Below are positions 8,835 to 20,063 of a DNA stretch of 35,301 nt, piece after piece. The position numbers and the translations under genes were made by a program. The first letter of the stretch is position 1. Each line of letters opens with the position of its first letter. Source of the stretch: Rhizobium sp. Q54 (GTDB lineage: Bacteria > Pseudomonadota > Alphaproteobacteria > Rhizobiales > Beijerinckiaceae); the NCBI GenBank assembly GCA_945901195.1, contig CAMDKB010000002.1:1-35301 (forward strand), written 5' to 3'. The notes beneath the pieces were generated by a model. The model was not told where the DNA came from, did not search any database, and saw nothing but the letters and a program-made list of their open reading frames with translations.

Positions 8835-10547
8835 CTAATACATGAAATATCGCTGCGCCATCGGCAATTCGGAAGCCGGTTCGCAGACCAGCAATTCGCC
8901 ATCAGCACGGACAGTATAAGTCTCGGGATCAACTTCGACGTTTGGTGTAGCGTCGTTGTTGATCATCGATTTTTTAGATATGCCCCCGCGCGTATTCTCA
9001 ACAGCCACCAGCTTTTTCGAAACACCGAGGCGTCCCGCCAATCCGCCATCCAGCGACGCTTGTGAAACAAAGGTCAGCGACGTCGACGTCACCGCACGAC
9101 CATAAGCGCCAAACATCGGCCTGTAGTGCACCGGTTGCGGTGTCGGAATGGAGGCGTTGGGATCACCCATCGGCGCGGCGGCGATCATCCCGCCCTTGAT
9201 CACGCATTCAGGTTTGACGCCGAAGAAGGCCGGCGACCACATAACAAGATCCGCTAGCTTGCCCGGCTCAATCGAGCCGATGTGCCGGGATACCCCATGT
9301 GCAATGGCGGGATTGATCGTATATTTCGCAACGTAGCGTTTGGCGCGCGTGTTGTCGTTTCGTGAACTGTCGCCGCGCAACTCGCCCCGTTGGCGTTTCA
9401 TCTTGTCGGCCGTTTGCCATGTGCGGATGATGACCTCGCCAACGCGTCCCATCGCCTGGGAATCCGAAGACATCATCGACAGCGCGCCAATATCATGAAG
9501 GATATCTTCCGCTGCAATGGTTTCCTTGCGGATACGGCTTTCGGCAAAGGCAAGATCTTCAGCTATGGATGGATCGAGGTGGTGGCACACCATCAGCATA
9601 TCCAGATGCTCGTCCAGCGTATTGATCGTAAAGGGCCGCGTCGGATTGGTTGAAGATGGAAGCACGTTGGGCAATCCACACACCTTGATGATATCTGGCG
9701 CATGACCGCCGCCCGCGCCTTCAGTATGGAAGGCGTGGATAGTACGCCCCTTGAAGGCGGCAATCGTATCTTCGACAAAGCCGGATTCATTCAACGTATC
9801 GGTGTGTATCATCACCTGAATGTCGGTGGCTTCTGCAACACTGAGACAATTGTCAATCGCAGCGGGTGTCGTACCCCAGTCTTCATGCAGCTTTAACGCA
9901 CACGCGCCACCCACGACCTGCTCAAGCAACGCATCAGGCAACGATGCATTGCCCTTGCCAGCAAATCCCAGGTTCATGGGAAACGCATCAGCCGCCTCGA
10001 TCATGCGCGCAATATGCCAGGGCCCAGGCGTGCACGTGGTTGCAAATGTTCCGTGCGCTGGTCCAGTGCCGCCGCCAAGCATCGATGTAACGCCCGACAT
10101 AAGCGCCTCCTCGATCTGTTGCGGACAGATGAAATGGATATGCGTATCGAAACCACCGGCCGTAATGATCTTGCCCTCGCCAGCGATGACTTCGGTACCT
10201 GGCCCGACGATGATATCGACACCCGGCTGGATATCCGGATTACCAGCCTTGCCAATCTTGTGAATATATCCGTCTTTCAGACCGATATCCGCTTTCACAA
10301 TGCCCCAGTGATCGAGAATGACGACATTGGTGATCACTGTATCGACCGCGCCCTGCGCCCGTGTAGTTTGCGCCTGCCCCATGCCGTCACGAATGACCTT
10401 GCCGCCGCCAAACTTCACTTCTTCGCCGTAAGTCGTGAAATCCTCCTCAACCTCAATGATGAGCTGCGTATCGGCAAGCCGGATACGGTCCCCGGTCGTC
10501 GGCCCGAACATGTCTGCATAAGCAGCACGTGAAATCTTAGTCGCCAT
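8835..10547 (-). CDS. ureC: Urease subunit alpha
   Basis: 570 aa; [82 protein letters not shown]. Confidence 0.98.
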   Translation of the reverse strand: MATKISRAAYADMFGPTTGDRIRLADTQLIIEVEEDFTTYGEEVKFGGGKVIRDGMGQAQTTRAQGAVDTVITNVVILDHWGIVKADIGLKDGYIHKIGKAGNPDIQPGVDIIVGPGTEVIAGEGKIITAGGFDTHIHFICPQQIEEALMSGVTSMLGGGTGPAHGTFATTCTPGPWHIARMIEAADAFPMNLGFAGKGNASLPDALLEQVVGGACALKLHEDWGTTPAAIDNCLSVAEATDIQVMIHTDTLNESGFVEDTIAAFKGRTIHAFHTEGAGGGHAPDIIKVCGLPNVLPSSTNPTRPFTINTLDEHLDMLMVCHHLDPSIAEDLAFAESRIRKETIAAEDILHDIGALSMMSSDSQAMGRVGEVIIRTWQTADKMKRQRGELRGDSSRNDNTRAKRYVAKYTINPAIAHGVSRHIGSIEPGKLADLVMWSPAFFGVKPECVIKGGMIAAAPMGDPNASIPTPQPVHYRPMFGAYGRAVTSTSLTFVSQASLDGGLAGRLGVSKKLVAVENTRGGISKKSMINNDATPNVEVDPETYTVRADGELLVCEPASELPMAQRYFMY

Positions 10548-10567
10548 GATCCAACACTCCCTAGCGA

Positions 10568-10873
10568 TTAAAGCGCGCCCATCACGCCCTGACGAAATCC
10601 ATAGACCTTGCGAAGACCAGACAATGCAACGAGGCGAACTTCCCGCGCTTGTCCCGGTTCAAAACGCACGGCAGTTCCTGCGGCGATATCCAGGCGAAAA
10701 CCGCGCGCTTTTTCGCGTTCAAATGAGAGCGCCGGATTCGTTTCATAAAAATGATAATGCGAACCGACTTGTATCGGCCTGTTACCCGTGTTGGAAACCT
10801 GCAGGGTAATCGTCTCGCGCCCCTCGTTGAGGATAATCTCGCCTACCTGAGTCATGATTTCGCCGGGAATCAT
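10568..10873 (-). CDS. ureB: Urease subunit beta
   Basis: MIPGEI...[16 protein letters not shown]. Confidence 0.96.
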   Translation of the reverse strand: MIPGEIMTQVGEIILNEGRETITLQVSNTGNRPIQVGSHYHFYETNPALSFEREKARGFRLDIAAGTAVRFEPGQAREVRLVALSGLRKVYGFRQGVMGAL

Positions 10874-10883
10874 AGCTTTCTCC

Positions 10884-11186
10884 TTAACGGATAGGATCGT
10901 GAACGGTCACCAGTTTGGTGCCGTCAGGGAATGTCGCTTCCACCTGCACATCATGGATCATCTCTGCGATGCCATCCATCACCTGATCCCGCGTCACAAC
11001 CTTTGCCGCAGCCTGCATCAGGTCTGCGACGGACCGCCCGTCGCGCGCGCCTTCCATGACAAAGTCAGTTATCAGGGCGATCGATTCAGGATGATTAAGC
11101 TTTACGCCGCGTTGCAGGCGCCCACGCGCCACCATGGCGGCCAGAGATATGAGGAGCTTGTCTTTTTCACGAGGCGTTAAATTCAT
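10884..11186 (-). CDS. ureA: Urease subunit gamma
   Basis: [39 protein letters not shown]. Confidence 0.97.
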   Translation of the reverse strand: MNLTPREKDKLLISLAAMVARGRLQRGVKLNHPESIALITDFVMEGARDGRSVADLMQAAAKVVTRDQVMDGIAEMIHDVQVEATFPDGTKLVTVHDPIR

Positions 11187-11208
11187 GCATTCCTCCGATA
11201 TCTTTTCT

Positions 11209-12075
11209 TCACGTAGACCAGCCGCGCGGCAGCGTCAGCCCTTCAATCGCACTCACGCATGCGATGACGCAACCCCGCAGACTCTGCCCATCGGCCGCAG
11301 CGAAGCGCGCGATGACAATATCATCGTATTCCGTAACGCCAGCCTCGCACCTAGATTCATGACCAGGCAATGCCGCGCGCATTTTCTCGCAAGCGAAAGC
11401 AGCGTCAACACCCAGATAGACCAGCGTGGCAAATGCGTGTGTCCCCGCGCCCATTGACTTGCGCGACAGATGCGCCAGCGCGTCGCCGTCGATGCGTGTG
11501 TCTTCAGCCACCACGAGCCGGCCATCGCGCCTGATGCGCCACCTTTCGCGCCAGGCGAGGTCGTCGACAGTTTCTCCCATCGCGGCGCGGCCGAGAATGG
11601 TCATTTCGCAGGCGACAAAACGCGCAGTGCTGGCTACGTCAGCTTCAAGCGTACGCACCAGATTGGCCTTGTTAAAAATGATCGTTTCCTGCGGCAGCCA
11701 GATGCAGGAAGCGTCAGCTTCAGCGCTTAACGTGACCGATACACGAGTGGCTTGCCCCGTCGTGCGATAAACCTTTTCGGCAGCTGCAGACGACACAAAC
11801 AATTGCGCGCCAACACCTGCATCAAATCGCAGGTCAAATTCATCGCCTCCGGTCATGCCCCCCGCCACGTTGACAATTGTCGCATCGAGCCGAGAAAAAT
11901 GCTCGCGGGGAAACCGTACACGCAAAGCGCCGGCTTCATGCACGTCGCCGCGCACGCTCTTTTCTCCCCTTCGCCCGGCTTGCACAAGAATGGAGCCCCG
12001 CGCGCGTACGCAGGCGAGCGAACTCTCCATGGCCGAGAGGGTTTGGTCAGATTGCGATTCTCTTGCGTACAGCAT
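11209..12075 (-). CDS. ureD: Urease accessory protein UreD
   Basis: [38 protein letters not shown]. Confidence 0.93.
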   Translation of the reverse strand: MLYARESQSDQTLSAMESSLACVRARGSILVQAGRRGEKSVRGDVHEAGALRVRFPREHFSRLDATIVNVAGGMTGGDEFDLRFDAGVGAQLFVSSAAAEKVYRTTGQATRVSVTLSAEADASCIWLPQETIIFNKANLVRTLEADVASTARFVACEMTILGRAAMGETVDDLAWRERWRIRRDGRLVVAEDTRIDGDALAHLSRKSMGAGTHAFATLVYLGVDAAFACEKMRAALPGHESRCEAGVTEYDDIVIARFAAADGQSLRGCVIACVSAIEGLTLPRGWST

Positions 12076-12742
12076 CGTCAGCCAGTTCCGCCTTGCCGCC
12101 TGCCATCACAACTTCCCCCCGCTCCAGCAAGACAAAGCTGTCCGCCAGTTCGCGGGCAAAATCGAAATATTGCTCTACGAGCAGAATGGCCATCTCTCCC
12201 TTGCGCCGCAAGTAGTCAATGGCCCGGCCGATGTCTTTTATGATTGAAGGCTGAATACCTTCGGTTGGCTCATCCAGAACAAGAAGCTTCGGCCGCATCA
12301 CCAGCGCACGACCGATTGCCAATTGCTGCTGCTGACCGCCTGACAGATCACCACCGCGACGATGCATCATGCTCGCCAGAACCGGAAACAGATCGAAAAT
12401 TTCGTCCGATACATAACGGTCGCGACGCGGAAGTGGAGCAAATCCCGTTTCAAGATTTTCTTTCACCGTCAGGAGCGGGAAAATCTCGCGCCCCTGTGGC
12501 ACAAAGGCAATTCCAAGCCGGGCGCGTTCATAGGGCGCCATGCGCGAGATATCCTTGCCCGCAAATTCGATGCGGCCGTTGGCAATAGGCTGATGCCCGG
12601 TAATTGCGCGCATCAAGGATGTCTTGCCCACGCCGTTTCGGCCAAGGACGCATGAGACTTGCCCTGCCTGCGCCATCAAACTCACAGAGCGCAACGCTTG
12701 CGCAGCGCCGTACGAGAGATCGATGTTTTCAACTTTCAACAT
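12047..12742 (-). CDS. urtE: Urea ABC transporter ATP-binding protein UrtE
   Basis: GRNGVGKTSLMRAITGHQP, LSGGQQQQLAIGRALVMRPKLLVLDEPTEGIQPSI; position in urt operon. Confidence 0.95.
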   Translation of the reverse strand: MLKVENIDLSYGAAQALRSVSLMAQAGQVSCVLGRNGVGKTSLMRAITGHQPIANGRIEFAGKDISRMAPYERARLGIAFVPQGREIFPLLTVKENLETGFAPLPRRDRYVSDEIFDLFPVLASMMHRRGGDLSGGQQQQLAIGRALVMRPKLLVLDEPTEGIQPSIIKDIGRAIDYLRRKGEMAILLVEQYFDFARELADSFVLLERGEVVMAGGKAELADDAVRKRIAI

Positions 12743-12757
12743 ATATCGCCCGATCTG

Positions 12758-13522
12758 CTATCGTCCGAGATAAACTTCGATGACCCGCTGATCGCCCGCC
12801 ACCTGGTCAAGCGTACCTTCTGCGAGGACCGATCCTTCATGCAAGCACGTGACCTTGCAATCGAGCGCTTTTACGAAAGCCATGTCATGCTCGACGACAA
12901 CTACAGAGTGAGTTTTGTTGATTTCCCGCAACAAATCAGCTGTCTGCACGGTCTCCGCATCTGTCATGCCGGCAACCGGCTCATCGACGAGCAGAATGGC
13001 TGGGTCTTGTGCCAGCAGCATTCCGATTTCGAGCCATTGCTTCTGACCGTGAGAGATTTCACCGGCTGGCCGTTCGCGCAAGGCAGCCAGCCCACAAGTT
13101 TCCAGGATCGCGTCGATTTTCTCGCGCTCCACATTATTGCGCCAGCCAAACAACGAGGCAAACGGCGAGCGAGGCCCCTTGAGCGCAAGGAGGATATTGT
13201 CCGCAACGCTATGCATTTCGAAAACCGTCGGCTTTTGAAATTTGCGGCCAATCCCCAATTCTGCGATTGCGGTTTCATCGAGTTGTGTCAGGTCGTGGCG
13301 GCCGCTATCAAATAAAATATCGCCCGTATCGGGCCGCGTCTTGCCCGTTACAATATCCATCATCGTGGTCTTGCCCGCGCCATTCGGGCCAATGACAGCC
13401 CGCATTTCACCTTTCGCAAGATAGAGCGACAGGTTGTTGATGGCCCTGTATCCATCAAAGCTGACGCTGACGCCATCAAGGTAGAGCAGTGCTTGAGTTA
13501 CGAGAGATTCCTTGTTGGTCAT
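12758..13522 (-). CDS. urtD: Urea ABC transporter ATP-binding protein UrtD
   Basis: GPNGAGKTTMMDIVTGKTRPDTGDI, SHGQKQWLEIGMLLAQDPAILLVDEPVAGMTDAE. Confidence 0.95.
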   Translation of the reverse strand: MTNKESLVTQALLYLDGVSVSFDGYRAINNLSLYLAKGEMRAVIGPNGAGKTTMMDIVTGKTRPDTGDILFDSGRHDLTQLDETAIAELGIGRKFQKPTVFEMHSVADNILLALKGPRSPFASLFGWRNNVEREKIDAILETCGLAALRERPAGEISHGQKQWLEIGMLLAQDPAILLVDEPVAGMTDAETVQTADLLREINKTHSVVVVEHDMAFVKALDCKVTCLHEGSVLAEGTLDQVAGDQRVIEVYLGR

Positions 13523-13525
13523 CTT

Positions 13526-14674
13526 TCACTCCGCCGCCTGCAGCTTTCCGGAGACGCCGGAGGATTCATTCTTTCGATTGCGTATTTTCGCAAGGAGATC
13601 ATTGAAGGCGCCCAGTATGCCCCTCGGCAACAGCAGCGTCACAACGACAAACAAACCGCCAAGCGCGAACAACCAGTAGGGTGCGAGCGCTCCCGTCGTA
13701 AAAACGCTCTTGAGAAAATTCACGGCGACTGCGCCAATGGCTGCGCCCACAAGGGTGCCACGTCCACCCACTGCCACCCATATGACGGCCTCAATGGAAT
13801 TTGCCGGCGAAAATTCAGAAGGATTGATAATGCCAACCTGAGGCACATAAAGGGCGCCAGCCAGACCCGCCATCGCCGCAGATACGGTAAAAACCAGCAA
13901 TTTGAAATGCTCGACGCGATAGCCAAGAAAGCGTGTGCGGCTTTCAGCATCGCGCACTGCGATGAGCACTTTACCGTACGCTGTCGAAACCATCCAGCGC
14001 GAAATCACGAATACGATGATAAGGGATAGCGCGGTCAGAAAGAACAACGCCGCACGTGTGCCTTGCGCCTGTATATTGAAGCCCAGAATTTCCTTGAAAT
14101 CGGTCAGGCCATTGTTGCCGCCAAAGCCCATGTCGTTCCGGAAAAAGGCCAGCAAAAGGGCATAGGTCATGGCTTGCGTGATGATGGAGAGATAAACCCC
14201 CGTCACCCGTGATCGAAATGCAAACCACCCGAAGGTAAACGCCAGTAGTCCCGGCACCAGCAGAATCATCACGGCTGTGAACCAGAACATATCAAAGCCA
14301 TGCCAGAACCATGGCAATTCTTTCCAGTTCAGGAACACCATGAAATCAGGCAAAATCGGATGCGAATAGACGCCACGCGTTCCGATTTGACGCATCAGAT
14401 ACATACCCATCGCATAGCCGCCCAATGCGAAAAACGCACCATGGCCAAGCGAAAGTATGCCGCAATAACCCCAAACCAGATCAAGCGAAATTGCAAGGAT
14501 GGCATAGCAAAGATACTTCCCCATCAACGCCACTAGATAGGTTGGCACATGAAACACCGAGGTTGTCGGCAATAGCAGATTCGATAGGGGCACGAATATC
14601 GCTATCGCTATCATCACGATGACAAACCAGAACGCCAGCCGGTCAAACCTGGAGAAGAAGGCTTTCGTAATCAT
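13526..14674 (-). CDS. urtC: Urea ABC transporter permease UrtC
   Basis: LivM-like permease, DLVWGYCGILSLGHGAFFALGGYAMGMYLMRQIG. Confidence 0.95.
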   Translation of the reverse strand: MITKAFFSRFDRLAFWFVIVMIAIAIFVPLSNLLLPTTSVFHVPTYLVALMGKYLCYAILAISLDLVWGYCGILSLGHGAFFALGGYAMGMYLMRQIGTRGVYSHPILPDFMVFLNWKELPWFWHGFDMFWFTAVMILLVPGLLAFTFGWFAFRSRVTGVYLSIITQAMTYALLLAFFRNDMGFGGNNGLTDFKEILGFNIQAQGTRAALFFLTALSLIIVFVISRWMVSTAYGKVLIAVRDAESRTRFLGYRVEHFKLLVFTVSAAMAGLAGALYVPQVGIINPSEFSPANSIEAVIWVAVGGRGTLVGAAIGAVAVNFLKSVFTTGALAPYWLFALGGLFVVVTLLLPRGILGAFNDLLAKIRNRKNESSGVSGKLQAAE

Positions 14675-16356
14675 GCTTCAACAGCCCTTCCCTTGAGTGC
14701 GAAAAGGCCACGCGGACGTTTTTGGATAAACAGGATCAAGAGAACCAGAATGAAAATTTTGGCAAGAACCGCCCCTGCCACAGGTTCGAGAAATTTGTTG
14801 GCGACACCAAGCGCAAAGGCTGAAACCAAAGTACCCCAAAGATTTCCAACCCCGCCGAAGACGACAACCATGAAACTGTCGATGATATAGGTCTGACCAA
14901 GATTGGGCGAAACATTATCGATCTGAGACAAGGCCACCCCTGCCAGGCCGGCAAGACCTGAACCAAAACCAAAAGTCATCGCATCAACGAAAGGTGTGCG
15001 AATGCCCATCGAACTCGCCATGCGCCGGTTTTGTGTCACTGCCCTCATTTGCAAGCCCAATGGCGTTGCCTTGAGTGCGATCAACAAGGTGGCAAAAAGC
15101 GCAAGGGTAAAAAAGATGATCCACATACGGCCCCACGTTATGGACAATCCCATCAGATCAAACGCCCCGGACATATATCCGGGCGCAGTTACTTCCCGGT
15201 TCGTCGGCCCGAATATGGTGCGGACCGCTTGCTGAAGAATCAGACTTACACCCCATGTCGCCAGCAAGGTTTCCAGCGGCCTGCCATAAAGAAAACGAAT
15301 AACGCCACGCTCAATGGCGATGCCGACAAGACCCGTCACAATAAAGGCCATGGGCAATGCGATCGGCAGCGACCAGCCAAGATAGGCAGGGGCATAGGCA
15401 CGGAACACTTCCTGCACCACAAATGTAGTATAGGCGCCAATCATGACCATTTCACCATGGGCCATATTGATAACGCCCATCACACCAAAGGTGATGGCGA
15501 GTCCAATAGCCGCCAGCAAAAGAACTGAGCCCAAAGACAGCCCATACCAAACGTTCTGCACATATCCGATCAATTGCTGCCGCTCTTCAATTCGAAGAAT
15601 TGCGGTATTCGCCATCATCTTGATTTCGGAATCTGCGCTGGCATGAACGCCCCGTAAAACAGCTGCTGCGGCAGGATCGCGACGCGCCGCAAGTGTCTCT
15701 ATCGCTGCGATACGATCCTGACGGGACGAGGACTCTCGGGCCAGCAATATGGCTGCCCTGGCCTCGGCAAACTTTGTTGCGACCTTTGCGTCCTTTTCAA
15801 CCTTCATCGCGCCTTCCAGCGCTTCAAGCGATCCCTCATCGCGAGTCTTGAAAATTGATTCCGCTGCACTGATCCGCCGGATGGGATCACTGGCACGCAA
15901 TGTAAGCGATCCGACTGCCGCCAGAACATCGCCGCGTATTCTGTTGTTGATGCGCACGCTATCCAGCTTGTCCGGCGTTGTCGCAGGCGTTCCAGTTGCT
16001 GCCAGAAAAGTTTTACCGTCGGCAGACTTATAATAAACCAGCTTGGTAGCGGGATCGACAAACACCCGGCTGGACCCCAGCGCATCTAATATATCAGCGG
16101 CATGATCTGCGCCAGATATCGTAATTTCTTCAATAGCCAGGCGGGTTTCAGAAAAGCTGTCTTCTGCGAATCTGGATACCTGTTTTGAAATATCGGCTGC
16201 GGCTGCGCCAACCGGCAGTCCAATGCATATGGTGACAAGTGTAATTAACATGAAAGCGAAGTGGCGCATCTTGCCTTGGACATTCAGGAAGGGCCACATT
16301 TCAGCATCCTTGGTACAAACAGTTGGGCCAGTTTGAATAAATACGCCGCCTGCCAA
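14671..16356 (-). CDS. urtB: Urea ABC transporter permease UrtB (exact start uncertain; ATG around 16270 plausible)
   Basis: Long N-terminal periplasmic domain plus LivH-like permease (GVMGVINMAHGEMVMIGAYTTFVVQ); 4-nt overlap with urtC. Confidence 0.95.
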   Translation of the reverse strand: MAGGVFIQTGPTVCTKDAEMWPFLNVQGKMRHFAFMLITLVTICIGLPVGAAAADISKQVSRFAEDSFSETRLAIEEITISGADHAADILDALGSSRVFVDPATKLVYYKSADGKTFLAATGTPATTPDKLDSVRINNRIRGDVLAAVGSLTLRASDPIRRISAAESIFKTRDEGSLEALEGAMKVEKDAKVATKFAEARAAILLARESSSRQDRIAAIETLAARRDPAAAAVLRGVHASADSEIKMMANTAILRIEERQQLIGYVQNVWYGLSLGSVLLLAAIGLAITFGVMGVINMAHGEMVMIGAYTTFVVQEVFRAYAPAYLGWSLPIALPMAFIVTGLVGIAIERGVIRFLYGRPLETLLATWGVSLILQQAVRTIFGPTNREVTAPGYMSGAFDLMGLSITWGRMWIIFFTLALFATLLIALKATPLGLQMRAVTQNRRMASSMGIRTPFVDAMTFGFGSGLAGLAGVALSQIDNVSPNLGQTYIIDSFMVVVFGGVGNLWGTLVSAFALGVANKFLEPVAGAVLAKIFILVLLILFIQKRPRGLFALKGRAVEA

Positions 16357-16370
16357 TGCGGCAGGCGGCG
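16344..16370 (-). promoter_or_regulatory. Strong stem-loop in urtA-urtB intergenic region
   Basis: CGCCGCCTGCC-AATGC-GGCAGGCGGCG: perfect 11-bp arms; on the minus strand followed by TATTTATTC. Confidence 0.7.
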
Positions 16371-16405
16371 CCGCTAGTCTAGTTAGACTATCCGCAGAAG
16401 ATCAA

Positions 16406-17713
16406 TCAGCTGCCGCACTTATTGGTGACGGTGTTGAAGTTGCCGCATTTCTTGCCAACCCAGTCGGCTTCGAGGTCTTTTGAACCTTCGAGGAATTTCG
16501 ACCAGGCGTCACCAGCAACCAGTCCCTTGGTCTGCCACACCACATCAAACTGCCCATCCTTGCGGATTTCACCGATCATGACCGGCTTGGTGATATGGTG
16601 GTTCGGGAGCATTTTGGACATGCCACCGGTCAGGTTCGGAGCCTCGGTGCCCGGCAATGCGTCAATCACCTTGTCCGTGTCAATAGTACCGGCCTTTTCG
16701 ACAGCCTTGACCCACATGTTGAAGCCAACCACATGCGCTTCCATCGGATCATTGGTCACGCGCTTGGCGTTCTTTGTGAATGTCTGCCATTGCTTGATGA
16801 ACGCGTCATTGGCGGGCGTCTTCACTGACTGGAAGTAGTTCCAGGCCGCAAGGTGGCCAATAAGGTTGGACGTATCGATGCCGGCCAGTTCTTCTTCACC
16901 CACCGAGAAAGCGACAACTGGTATGTCCGTCGCCTTGATGCCAGCGTTAGCAAGTTCTTTGTAGAAAGGCACGTTGGCATCGCCATTGATGGTCGATACC
17001 ACAGCTGTTTTCTTACCAGCAGAACCGAACTTCTTGATGTCGGCCACGATCGTCTGCCAATCGGAATGTCCGAAGGGGGTGTAGTTGATCATGATGTCTT
17101 CTGCGGGAACGCCCTTGGCTTTCAGATAGGCTTCGAGAATTTTGTTGGTCGTGCGAGGATAAACATAGTCAGTTCCCGCCAGAATCCAGCGCTTCACTTC
17201 ACCGCCATCCTTGCTCATCAGATAGTCAACGGCAGGAATGGCCTGCTGATTGGGCGCAGCGCCAGTGTAAAACACGTTGCGCTCGCTTTCCTCGCCTTCA
17301 TATTGGACTGGATAAAAGAGGATGCTGTTGAGTTCTTTGAACACGGGCAGCACCGATTTCCGGCTCACCGAGGTCCAGCAGCCAAACACTGCGGCGACTT
17401 TTTGTTGAGCGATCAGTTCGCGCGCCTTTTCAGCAAACAGCGGCCAGTTCGAAGCGGGATCGACAACCACGGCTTCCAGTTTCTTGCCGAGCAATCCACC
17501 CTTTTTGTTCTGCTCTTCGATAAGCATAAGCATAACGTCTTTCAGCGTCGTCTCGCTGATCGCCATTGTTCCGGAAAGTGAATGCAGAATTCCGACCTTG
17601 ATCGTCTCCTGCGCGAAGGCAGGAATTGAGGCGCCCAGCATCATTGCGCCACCCAAGACTGCGGACAATGCGCCGCGCCTGCTGATCTTCCCAAAACTCA
17701 TGTCGAACCTCAT
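16406..17713 (-). CDS. urtA: Urea ABC transporter substrate-binding protein UrtA
   Basis: TAT-like leader SRRGALSAVLGGAMMLGASIPAFAQ; ETIKVGILHSLSGTMAISETTLKDVMLMLIEEQN. Confidence 0.96.
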   Translation of the reverse strand: MRFDMSFGKISRRGALSAVLGGAMMLGASIPAFAQETIKVGILHSLSGTMAISETTLKDVMLMLIEEQNKKGGLLGKKLEAVVVDPASNWPLFAEKARELIAQQKVAAVFGCWTSVSRKSVLPVFKELNSILFYPVQYEGEESERNVFYTGAAPNQQAIPAVDYLMSKDGGEVKRWILAGTDYVYPRTTNKILEAYLKAKGVPAEDIMINYTPFGHSDWQTIVADIKKFGSAGKKTAVVSTINGDANVPFYKELANAGIKATDIPVVAFSVGEEELAGIDTSNLIGHLAAWNYFQSVKTPANDAFIKQWQTFTKNAKRVTNDPMEAHVVGFNMWVKAVEKAGTIDTDKVIDALPGTEAPNLTGGMSKMLPNHHITKPVMIGEIRKDGQFDVVWQTKGLVAGDAWSKFLEGSKDLEADWVGKKCGNFNTVTNKCGS

Positions 17714-17741
17714 TTAGCGGCTTCATTGCCGTTAACTGTTC

Positions 17742-17757
17742 AGCAAGCTGTGTGCCA
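17742..17757 (-). promoter_or_regulatory. Sigma-54 (-24/-12) promoter for urtA
   Basis: Minus strand TGGCACA-CAGC-TTGCT; GG and GC separated by 10 nt; 29 bp from the ATG of the urtA ORF. Confidence 0.8.
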
Positions 17758-17944
17758 AGTCCGATACATTTCGACAAGTATATGTTTTTATTGAAGATTG
17801 TAACTCACAATGGCGCTATAACCCACTGCACCGCATCCAGCTTCTATGCCTAAATAAATGGCAAACATCTGCTTAAATGATGAGCGTTTGATAGGTTCGA
17901 ATGCACGCACAGATTCAAACGCAGGCGTCATGGTGATAAATTCA

Positions 17945-18571
17945 TCAGCCGGGGAGCCCGCCGCGCGCTATTATGAATCGAGTGACCACATCAAGCCCCT
18001 GCCCCGTTCGCATATTGGTGAAAACGAAGGGCCGGTCGCCACGCTGACGCTTGGTGTCGCTTTCCATGATGGAGAGATCAGCGCCAACCATTGGCGCAAG
18101 ATCGATCTTGTTGATCACCAGCAAATCTGATCGGGTAATGCCGGGCCCGCCCTTGCGCGGTATCTTTTCGCCCTGAGCCACATCGATCACATAGATGGTG
18201 AGGTCGGCAAGTTCCGGACTGAAGGTCGCCGCCAGATTATCACCGCCCGATTCGATGAGGATGAGATCAAGCAAGGGAAATTTTGCCCGCATTTGCGCCA
18301 CCGCATGGAGATTGATGGAGCAATCCTCGCGAATGGCTGTATGCGGGCACCCACCCGTCTCAACGCCTAGAATACGTTCTTGCGGCAGCGCGCCTGCTGC
18401 AGTCAGAATCCGCGCGTCCTCCTGCGTATAAATATCATTGGTGATGGCACAGAGATCGTAGGTATCCCGCAGCCTTTTGCAGATATTCTCAACCAGCGCC
18501 GTCTTGCCGGCGCCCACCGGACCACCTATGCCCACGCGCAATGGACCATTATTGTTGCTGACTGCATTCAT
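17945..18571 (-). CDS. ureG: Urease accessory GTPase UreG
   Basis: [58 protein letters not shown]. Confidence 0.97.
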   Translation of the reverse strand: MNAVSNNNGPLRVGIGGPVGAGKTALVENICKRLRDTYDLCAITNDIYTQEDARILTAAGALPQERILGVETGGCPHTAIREDCSINLHAVAQMRAKFPLLDLILIESGGDNLAATFSPELADLTIYVIDVAQGEKIPRKGGPGITRSDLLVINKIDLAPMVGADLSIMESDTKRQRGDRPFVFTNMRTGQGLDVVTRFIIARGGLPG

Positions 18572-19245
18572 GAGCGGAACAACCTCGAATTCTGAGTTTC
18601 ATGGCGCATGGCGGCTATATCGGCACGAAAAGCTGATCCGCCAAGCTCGTCAAGCGAAGATTGTTCTGCGCGATCAGCGACCGCTCGCGCCACCGTGGTA
18701 AGTTCGGCGATGGCCTTCTGTCCGTCAGTCTGTCCGATCACATTCAAACGCACGCAAGCTGAAACGAGATTGGAAGCAAAAGCAGAAACAAAACTCTCCA
18801 ATGTCGGCCGTAATGGAATATCATGGGCCGCGGCCGCAGCAGCGAATACGATACAATACGGTGTATTCCCGCCAACTGCCTCTGCAAAGCGTTCAATATC
18901 TGGATGCGGCCAGGCGGCGCGCGTGGCTGCAAGGAACGCTGCGCCTTGCTGCAAGGACTCAAGACGCCGCTCGCGCGAGGCAGCCAGTGCGACAGCTAGT
19001 TCGGCCAGCACAGGCAGTCGCCCGCCGCCCGCCTGTGCATCATGCAAGGCATTGACGAACAGAACCGCATCGTTATGGCCGGAGCCATGAACCAGAATGC
19101 CTGCCACCCAATCGACAAGAGAGGCGCGGTCTTTGATGTCGCCTGCTTCGACAGCCCATTCGAGACCATGCGAATAGGCATAGGCGCCAACCGGGTAGGC
19201 CGGCGAAAGCCAGGCCATCAGCGTCAGAGCGCTGCCATCGCTCAC
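18568..19245 (-). CDS. ureF: Urease accessory protein UreF
   Basis: [37 protein letters not shown] overlap with ureG. Confidence 0.95.
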   Translation of the reverse strand: MSDGSALTLMAWLSPAYPVGAYAYSHGLEWAVEAGDIKDRASLVDWVAGILVHGSGHNDAVLFVNALHDAQAGGGRLPVLAELAVALAASRERRLESLQQGAAFLAATRAAWPHPDIERFAEAVGGNTPYCIVFAAAAAAHDIPLRPTLESFVSAFASNLVSACVRLNVIGQTDGQKAIAELTTVARAVADRAEQSSLDELGGSAFRADIAAMRHETQNSRLFRS

Positions 19246-19254
19246 TTTTGAGAC

Positions 19255-19971
19255 TTAATGCTTGTGGTCATGTTTATGGCCATGAGCGCCGTGATCGTGA
19301 TGGTCGTGCCCGTGATCCGCATGACCATGATGTTCATGTTCACAGGACGCATCGTGTACGTGGCCCGCCTCACCATGCGCAGGCTTGTGGCCATGATCAT
19401 GATGATCGTGCTTGTGATCATGGTCATGTCCATGCTCGTGTTTGCTATGATCATGCTTGGCGTGATCATGCTTGGCGTGATCGTGTTTGCCATGATCATG
19501 CTTGCCATGCGCGTGCGGCTGTGCGGATTGCGCTTCCTGCACGGCCTCATAGGCGCCGCCATCCGGCTCGAACGGCGCTTCTATATGGATGACTTTTGCC
19601 CCCAGCGACTTCACCATGTCTTCCAGCACGTGATCACGTCGGATGCGGATACTTTTTGGGAGAATTTCGGCGGGCGCGTGCCGGTTGCCCAGATGATAGG
19701 CAAGCCGGACCACCAGTCGGGGATCACTGGTGCGGACTTCAGCCAGCTCTTCAGGCGCTGCGACGACTTCGATCAGACGGCCGTCTTCCAGAACAAGGGC
19801 ATCGCCGCCGCGAATATGCACTGCATCGGGCAGATCCAGCAGAAACTCCGTACCGCGCACCCCCGTCATGGTTACACGCCGGCGGTGCCGCTCCTCATAG
19901 TCAAGCACAACGGAATCAGCAGCCTTCGCCTGCCAGGCGCCCTTGCCGGAAATGAAATTCGCGCGGATCAT
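19255..19971 (-). CDS. ureE: Urease accessory protein UreE with long His-rich C-terminal tail
   Basis: [14 protein letters not shown]..., [40 protein letters not shown]; tail of 86 aa with 37 His. Confidence 0.93.
   Translation of the reverse strand: MIRANFISGKGAWQAKAADSVVLDYEERHRRRVTMTGVRGTEFLLDLPDAVHIRGGDALVLEDGRLIEVVAAPEELAEVRTSDPRLVVRLAYHLGNRHAPAEILPKSIRIRRDHVLEDMVKSLGAKVIHIEAPFEPDGGAYEAVQEAQSAQPHAHGKHDHGKHDHAKHDHAKHDHSKHEHGHDHDHKHDHHDHGHKPAHGEAGHVHDASCEHEHHGHADHGHDHHDHGAHGHKHDHKH
19441..19515. repeat. Five degenerate 15-bp tandem repeats encoding (K-H-[DE]-H-X)n in ureE
   Basis: TTTGCTATGATCATG / CTTGGCGTGATCATG / CTTGGCGTGATCGTG / TTTGCCATGATCATG / CTTGCCATGCGCGTG. Confidence 0.85.
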
Positions 19972-20063
19972 GATGGTCTCCTTCACAACACTGGATATGG
20001 CAGGCGGAGACGCTCTGCAACTGGCCGCGCCAAACCAGCGATTTCGCTCTTGCCGACTGAAAA

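Noticed and set aside
12659-13315. 218-aa plus-strand ORF opposite urtD/urtE
   Set aside because: Antisense to two well-supported ABC ATPase genes and has no domain-like sequence.
16853-17581. 242-aa plus-strand ORF opposite urtA
   Set aside because: Antisense shadow of urtA in GC-rich coding DNA.
17820-17840. NtrC-like half-site TGCACC upstream of urtA
   Set aside because: The matching half (GGTGCA) is absent at the right spacing; too weak to call alone.
19441-19515. Short regular repeats resembling a CRISPR array
   Set aside because: Units are 15 bp, contiguous and in frame within ureE; no spacers and no cas genes.
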